NCBI RefSeq assembly: GCF_004359195.1
Contig: NZ_CP037954.1
Span: 2,170,001-2,234,000, forward strand
DNA: 64,000 nucleotides
DNA from: Chryseobacterium salivictor
GTDB lineage: Bacteria > Bacteroidota > Bacteroidia > Flavobacteriales > Weeksellaceae
Direction: 5' to 3'
Of the stretch, positions 61,240 to 64,000 are shown one piece after another. Under the pieces are notes generated by a model that saw only the letters and a program-made list of their open reading frames with translations, was not told the origin of the DNA and made no database searches. Numbering within the stretch: position 1 is the first letter of the stretch; each line of letters opens with the position of its first letter. Position numbers and translations under genes: made by a program.

Positions 61240-61417
61240 GAAAATGAACGCACTAAAGCTGTTTTTGGCAGTAATTCCGGAAATATTCGAAATATAAACT
61301 GGTTTTTATCTTAGCCCGGATCGAAACGGCATCCTTTTTTGAGGAGGAACGACGAAAAAAAGATACAGTGGAGAGCCGGACGGAACAGGTAAAAATACCC
61401 GGTTTTGTAGCTCCTTA

Positions 61418-62761
61418 TTATTTCCTTAATTCCTCCAGATAGATCATTTTTAATTGATCATATAATGAATGCCTGCTCACTAAGACCGAGATGAGCGAAG
61501 AAACCATGCCAGCCAGCATCAGATAAAAAATTAAACTGTGGCGGTCGGTCATTTCGAGAACAATAATCGAAGAGGTAAAAGGTGCGCGGGTAATTCCGGT
61601 AAGAAAGGCAACCATTCCGGTTAAAATAACTACGTTGGTTTCATCTGCTGTGAGACTGATCCAGCCGGCGATAACCGAACCTATGCTTGCTCCGGCAGAT
61701 AGGGCAGGCGCAAAAATTCCGCCTGCTCCACCTGAGGTGAATGATAAAGCGGGACCGAGCATTCTGAACAAGGGCATGTACCAATCTTCGTTTTTATCGG
61801 CAGTGAAAAGCGCCCTTTGCATAATTCCTTTTCCCGAACCTAATATTTCTTCATTGATGAAATAGGCCAGCGAGGCAATGATTAAAGCACATATTACTAA
61901 AAAAATAATATTGGACAGGTCGGTTTTCAATCTTTTTTTCCAGGCACTGATGCCGAGCATGATGCGCGATAACTGGCTGGCGAAAATTCCGGAAACTGCA
62001 GAGGTCAAAATCACAGGAAAAATAATCATCATGCTGATATTGCTGGTTTTTGGATATCCTAAATACAAATACGATCCTGCAAAAGTCTGGGCGGTTAAGC
62101 CGGCAATGATGACCGCGGTAAATAATGCGGTTTTAAAGTAATTAATATGCGTTTTCGAAAGTTCTTCGACCGCGAAAACAATCCCGCCAAGCGGTGTATT
62201 GAAGGCGGCAGAAAGTCCGGCAGCTGCGCCGGTCATAATCATGTTTTTCTTTGAAATCTTGGGCCACCATTCTGGCAGATATTCGTTCACTTTTCTAAAA
62301 ACTGATCCTGCGATCTGTATGGTGGGACCTTCCCGACCCACAGCACCCCCACCAATAACCAAAATAATTGATGAAAGAACCTTGAATAAAATGATTTTTA
62401 TACTCAGTAACCGTGATATTTTATAGTGTTCCTTTGGATTGGCTAATTCTACAGCTGCCATTACTTGTGGTATCCCGCTTCCCTTGGCGTACGGGGCAAA
62501 TTTTTTGACGAGCCACCACGACAGCACAAATGCAATGGGAGCGGTGATGAAAATAAGCCAACTGTGCCACCGCATCATCGCATGCATCAGATTTTCTCCC
62601 CATTGAAAAAGTTGAGCGTAGAAAACTGCGAAAACGCCAGTAATAAAGGATCCGATCCAAAACGGAATAGCCTGTAAGAGATTATGCTTCAGCTTTTCGT
62701 TGTGAATATTGTCAAAAGACCATTTAATGGAGCGGCGAATAAGTATGAAAAGACTTCGCAT
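61418..62761 (-). CDS. ClC-family chloride channel/antiporter
   Basis: The 447-residue inner-membrane protein has about 10-12 hydrophobic segments and all three ion-path signatures: GSGIPQV (about 95-101), GREGPTIQIAGSVF with the gating glutamate, and GGAGGIFAPALSAGASIG. The CBS-domain pair found in some family members is absent. It moves chloride, or exchanges chloride for protons since the gating Glu is present. The start is ATG 62761. It is a single gene. Confidence 0.94.
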   Translation of the reverse strand: MRSLFILIRRSIKWSFDNIHNEKLKHNLLQAIPFWIGSFITGVFAVFYAQLFQWGENLMHAMMRWHSWLIFITAPIAFVLSWWLVKKFAPYAKGSGIPQVMAAVELANPKEHYKISRLLSIKIILFKVLSSIILVIGGGAVGREGPTIQIAGSVFRKVNEYLPEWWPKISKKNMIMTGAAAGLSAAFNTPLGGIVFAVEELSKTHINYFKTALFTAVIIAGLTAQTFAGSYLYLGYPKTSNISMMIIFPVILTSAVSGIFASQLSRIMLGISAWKKRLKTDLSNIIFLVICALIIASLAYFINEEILGSGKGIMQRALFTADKNEDWYMPLFRMLGPALSFTSGGAGGIFAPALSAGASIGSVIAGWISLTADETNVVILTGMVAFLTGITRAPFTSSIIVLEMTDRHSLIFYLMLAGMVSSLISVLVSRHSLYDQLKMIYLEELRK

Positions 62762-62875
62762 GATGCAAAAATATAATTTTTAAATGGTTCAAATTGACTA
62801 AATCATGGTATTTTTTGAACCCAATAATATGTTTTTTTAAACTCAGACTTTTTTTTAATTTCCAGATTACGAAGT

Positions 62876-63628
62876 TTAAAATGCGAAATCTTTCATTCTT
62901 GCGTGGGCGAGTTCAGCTTCATTCATCCAGATTAAAAATGCTTCTAATTTGTCCTGTAACTTTTGTCCCGAATTATATTTTTTATAAAATGAAATTTCAA
63001 AGATATCTTTATCAAAATCCGTAAACTGCCAGGAATTAAGGTAAAACAAAACAAAGTCATCTTTTTTAATGGTTTCTACCACCATCTTTTCATAATAGGA
63101 AAGTGGCAATATTTGAAAAATAAAATCATTGTAAGGGATTTGAGAATATCTGGAAATGCTTTCGTACAGAATACTCAACCCATTCTTTTCGATAATCGGT
63201 GTTTTCCTCTCCAATCTTTTAAAAGGAAATGCAAAAGTGGTTTCTTCGATCAGGGAAACGTAAGTGAATCGCAAATGTAGAATTTCATTCAAATCAAAAG
63301 CATTTTCCTTCATCCGAATTCCGCGGATTTGCTTTTCAATAAGTTCTTCCGTGTTTTTCTTAATGCGTTCAATTTCCTCTAAATCGGTATCGAAATGGTA
63401 AAAAGAAATTTCATGACCTTCATTGATTATTTTTTTAATCAATGTTTCGAGCTGAGGAATAATTGATATTTCAATGAAAAATGTTGCGCGGATTTCTCTC
63501 CTTTCCAGACTTCGCAGAAGCGCTTTCGTATTTTGAATGGTAATTTCTAAAAGCTCATCACTGCTCAATCCACCGACATTTTTAAATTTACGATCAGGAT
63601 TAATTATGTTAAAAGTTAATAAAATCAT
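62876..63628 (-). CDS. Polysaccharide deacetylase-like protein with altered metal site
   Basis: The 250-residue protein follows the NodB-homology pattern: a first strand MILLTFNIINPDRKF, then REIRATFFIEISIIPQLETL and IINEGHEISFYHFDTDLEEI. In active enzymes the first strand ends in a catalytic TFDDG-type Asp pair and the second motif is HxxxH; here the positions read TFNI and GHEISFYH. One metal histidine may remain, but the catalytic Asp is not evident. It may bind rather than deacetylate a glycan, or have a divergent activity. No signal peptide is present. Confidence in the fold is moderate. Confidence 0.65.
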   Translation of the reverse strand: MILLTFNIINPDRKFKNVGGLSSDELLEITIQNTKALLRSLERREIRATFFIEISIIPQLETLIKKIINEGHEISFYHFDTDLEEIERIKKNTEELIEKQIRGIRMKENAFDLNEILHLRFTYVSLIEETTFAFPFKRLERKTPIIEKNGLSILYESISRYSQIPYNDFIFQILPLSYYEKMVVETIKKDDFVLFYLNSWQFTDFDKDIFEISFYKKYNSGQKLQDKLEAFLIWMNEAELAHARMKDFAF

Positions 63629-63755
63629 TTCGTTACCGTATTGCTTTGGTGAAAGTATAAAAAAATCTGCAAAATCATCGGGAGAAATTCCTTTGATTTT
63701 GCAGATATAATATAATAGAAAGTTTTCTTCCTTTAGAAAGGAGAAAAAGCAACTC

Positions 63756-64000
63756 TTAGTTTTTCGCCAACTTCACTTTCAGGTTTTCCAGCATATCTTT
63801 CGTCATTTCGCTGATGCCGTAATCGTAGGAAAGTCCCCAGTCTTTTTTCGCCACCGAATCATCGATGGAAGCCGGCCAGGAATCCGCGATCTGCTGACGG
63901 AAATCCGGTTGGTAATCAATCGTGAAATCCGGCATTTCTTTCTTGATTTCTTCCGCCAGTTCTTTTGGCGTGAAAGACATTCCTCCTAAATTGTACGCGG
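63756..64000 (-). CDS. NAD-dependent epimerase/L-threonine 3-dehydrogenase-like protein (C-terminal part, cut by window edge)
   Basis: The frame is open to the last base of the window. The visible 80 residues, AYNLGGMSFTPKELAEEI to MLENLKVKLAKN, match the C-terminus of the SDR-type L-threonine 3-dehydrogenase known from flavobacteria: FTIDYQPDFRQQIADSWPAS, IDDSVAKKDWGLSYDYGISE. This enzyme oxidises threonine to 2-amino-3-ketobutyrate with NAD. The Rossmann domain lies outside the window. The ATG at 63980 is internal. Confidence 0.82.
   Translation of the reverse strand, partial: AYNLGGMSFTPKELAEEIKKEMPDFTIDYQPDFRQQIADSWPASIDDSVAKKDWGLSYDYGISEMTKDMLENLKVKLAKN

Noticed and set aside
1..64000. 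CRISPR arrays, tRNA or rRNA genes, complete prophage
   Set aside because: No regularly spaced repeats, cloverleaf-like sequences or phage structural genes were seen on reading. A dedicated search (for example tRNAscan) was not possible here.

Overview
The window looks like a chromosomal segment of a flavobacterium of the Chryseobacterium/Kaistella group (Bacteroidota, Weeksellaceae). The evidence is an AT-rich genome, TAnnTTTG-type promoters with few Shine-Dalgarno sequences, a type IX secretion sorting domain, a SusC/SusD locus, and housekeeping proteins that read like this group. The assignment is inference from gene content; there is no rRNA gene in the window, and I found no tRNA genes or CRISPR arrays by eye.

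Layout. 1-2447: end of a phosphate transporter and mnmE, whose product carries an unusual in-frame insertion of about 45 residues. 2448-8836: a decaying accessory island directly behind the 3' end of mnmE. It holds a frameshifted tyrosine recombinase, a frameshifted helix-turn-helix (excisionase-like) gene, an intact DnaE-type polymerase, a Y-family polymerase gene that has lost its catalytic middle, a divergent XRE/S24 (LexA-like) repressor, an IS21-family remnant and unidentified broken coding fragments. 8837-24234: cold-shock protein, lipoprotein, feoAB, a stand-alone MnmA C-terminal half upstream of a T9SS-secreted nuclease, OmpA-family protein, pepD, recR, two glycosyltransferases and secG. 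24736-36954: uvrD-type helicase, LytTR regulator, a HipA-like kinase/DUF3037 pair, an ABC1 kinase, rlmH divergent from a BrkB-family gene, nhaA and spoT. 37095-46412: PBP4-type peptidase with a histidine kinase, M1 peptidase, glutaminyl cyclase, a deoxynucleoside kinase and small conserved genes. 46543-57188: a polysaccharide utilisation locus (SusC, SusD, LamG lipoprotein, two tandem GH144 enzymes, one GH3). 57258-64000: FMN/Fe-S glutamate synthase-like protein, a gene-poor stretch, the rpsF-rpsR-rplI operon, a ClC channel, a deacetylase-like protein and the end of a threonine dehydrogenase-like gene.

How the genes work together. The 46.6-57.2 kb locus forms a coherent pathway. GH144 enzymes are endo-beta-1,2-glucanases and GH3 enzymes can release glucose from sophorooligosaccharides, so beta-1,2-glucan is the likely substrate, bound and imported through SusD/SusC. 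The island at 2.5-8.8 kb looks like a mobile error-prone repair cassette (S24 repressor, Y-family polymerase, DnaE) captured while it decays. feoAB has a DtxR-like palindrome over its -7 box. Several genes have a TAnnTTTG box only 4-20 nt upstream of the start, so their leaders are very short, and this box rules out several upstream TTG or ATG start candidates.
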